From Pseudomonadota bacterium (GTDB lineage Bacteria > Pseudomonadota > Gammaproteobacteria > Xanthomonadales > Xanthomonadaceae), in assembly GCA_023423675.1 (NCBI GenBank), contig JAFAFD010000431.1:1-7740 (forward strand): a DNA stretch of 7,740 bases. Direction: 5' to 3'. The notes under the pieces were generated by a model. The model had not been told where the DNA came from and did no database searches. It saw nothing but the letters and a program-made list of their open reading frames with translations. The translations under genes were made by a program, and so were the position numbers. Below, one piece after another: positions 7,401 through 7,740 of the stretch (its first letter is position 1; each line of letters opens with the position of its first letter).

Positions 7401-7740
7401 CGGTGGGGCCGGTGTGGCCGGTCAGCACCTGCAGGCTCATCGCCACTGCTTTGTACTGCAGCGCCAGATACGGAACGATGCCGATCAGGGCGATGATCGC
7501 CACCAGCGCGGCCAGCCGCCGCGAGCGGCCGAAGCGCGAGGAGATGAAATCGGCGATGGACACCACGTTCTGGCTGCGCGCCACCAGCGCCAGGCGCTCG
7601 ATGATGCGCCAGCCGAACAGCAGCATCAGCAGCGGGCCGATGTAGATCGGCAGGTAGCCCACGCCGTGGCGGACCGCGGTGCCTACCGCGCCGTAGAAGG
7701 TCCACGACGAGCAGTACACGGCCAGCGCCAGGCTGTAGAC
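4414..7740 (-). CDS. crbS: SLC5-fused hybrid sensor histidine kinase, CrbS-like, 5' end outside window
   Basis: This membrane sensor kinase is open to the window edge (frame continues upstream of the GTG at 7719 as VYSLALAV), so perhaps a few dozen N-terminal residues are missing. Numbering here is from that GTG. Residues 1 to about 465 are a multi-spanning SLC5/sodium-solute symporter domain, starting YCSSWTFYGAVG and including ATEHHHGMMLAIAFES. About 497-565 resembles the STAC linker found in CbrA and CrbS. A PAS domain follows (about 585-705), then a short coiled coil (705-735), HisKA with H745 in FLAAISHDVLQPLN, and HATPase with N box LQNFLANALRYT (N860), G1 VWDTGPGIP and G2 QGLGLGLSI. 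A C-terminal receiver spans about 983-1098, with D989, phosphoacceptor D1032, T1062 and K1083; its VDND motif has N in one acidic-pocket position. CrbS with CrbR activates acs in Vibrio and Pseudomonas. The nearby acs and crbR-like gene support that name over CbrA, which regulates carbon/nitrogen balance and typically lacks a receiver. Confidence 0.9.
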   Translation of the reverse strand, partial: VYSLALAVYCSSWTFYGAVGTAVRHGVGYLPIYIGPLLMLLFGWRIIERLALVARSQNVVSIADFISSRFGRSRRLAALVAIIALIGIVPYLALQYKAVAMSLQVLTGHTGPTGFFTDPALYVALLMALFATLFGTRQVDATEHHHGMMLAIAFESVIKLLAMLAVGVFAYLWLSNRTDAVVQSVHTLFTGLPPVGFISQTLLSFLAIICLPRQFHVAVVECGDVRDVRRARWMFGGYLVLISAMVLPIATAGVTLFGTGGTVADDAMVLALPLAEGRNALALIAYVGGFSAATGMVIVASIALATMVSNDLVMPVLLRRSGDHQEAADMASRVLWIRRMAILLLALMAYSYYRSSSNDSSLASYGLMAFAAVAQFAPGLIGGLYWRGASRRGVEAGMVLGFATWIYTLLLPAMTMAGWVDATWVRHGPFGVEWLRPQQLFGMTGWDPLTHGTFWSLLVNVATMMLVSARWRPGVDERLRAAPFLDPYAERPSVAGGWPGHVHVGDLLALASRVVGERHARRSFFEQAQSLGRELQASAPADRPWVQFTARLLAASIGAASARLLLTSLLRGSGMDLGEVVAVLDEAGQELRFNREILSTTLENISAGVSVVDPDMRLTAWNRRYQDMFGYPDGMLYVGRPVADLIRYNAERGELGEGDIEVQINRRIGYMRAGSPHVFERTRSDGKVIEMRGQALPGGGYVTSYNDITDYKHAEKALLEANETLEQRVAERSHEAEVAQQSKTRFLAAISHDVLQPLNAARLFASALRDSDHVSDEQKHLAERVDASLRAAEELLDGLLDVSRLDAGGLHPVIGEFDVSALMRELAAQYTPVAAGRGLRLDLFARTTWVRSDRRLLRRVLQNFLANALRYTRQGRIVLAVRQRGDEVELQVWDTGPGIPEHHMRQIFDEFHRYQQPFDWGEQGLGLGLSICQRISRLLDHRLNARSRVGRGSMFSIILPRVAPLPGYSEPLLPAQAAAPPVRSDSLAGMRVLCVDNDEEILDGMRALLGRWKVQVITASTVDQALERVAEQPQVMLVDYHLHDRMDGLDALVALREAAGYPLPGALLTADGRDELKRMARERGYRMLTKPIKPASLRAFLGALRDAR

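Noticed and set aside
5765..7705. Open frame of 646 codons on the - strand overlapping crbS in another frame
   Set aside because: It is an R/G/A/P-rich translation in a shifted frame of the symporter-like domain, with no membrane-type or domain pattern.

Overview
The window looks like chromosomal DNA of a Stenotrophomonas (Xanthomonadaceae, Gammaproteobacteria). The coding sequence is very GC-rich. The intergenic REP palindromes have the GTAG-headed form (GTAG, then AGCCGAGC, a 4-nt loop and GCTCGGCT) known from S. maltophilia as SMAG elements. The protein set (Acs, a LuxR-type regulator, MntP, an SLC5-fused hybrid kinase) fits that group. This assignment rests on recognition, not on a database search.

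Layout. On the + strand are the 3' bulk of acs (acetyl-CoA synthetase; its true start lies before base 1) and, 122 bp later, a NarL/LuxR-type response regulator best read as CrbR. An imperfect hairpin lies between them. From about 2727 to 3483 is a REP/RAYT module: a small HUH-type tyrosine transposase gene on the - strand, with three REPs on one side and two on the other. Next, on the - strand, is mntP (manganese exporter), with a clear yybP-ykoY manganese riboswitch in its leader and one more REP upstream. The last 3.3 kb is a very large - strand gene, cut by the window end, for a hybrid sensor kinase: an SLC5 sodium/solute-symporter-like membrane domain, a STAC-like linker, then PAS, HisKA, HATPase and REC domains. 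It matches CrbS.

How the genes fit together. In Vibrio and Pseudomonas, the CrbS/CrbR two-component system switches on acs for acetate use. Here target, regulator and sensor lie within 8 kb, so the window is probably an acetate-switch locus. The manganese exporter and the REP/RAYT module sit between regulator and sensor. The riboswitch-mntP unit is self-contained and has no evident link to acetate.

The most notable pattern is the REP placement. Each of the three host genes ending in this region (crbR, mntP, crbS) has a GTAG-first REP in its own sense orientation 11 to 21 nt after its stop codon. I see no CRISPR array, tRNA, rRNA or phage gene, and no evidence for a wholly new system. The points worth checking are the locus architecture, the REP polarity and linker remnant, and a possible expression platform for the riboswitch.
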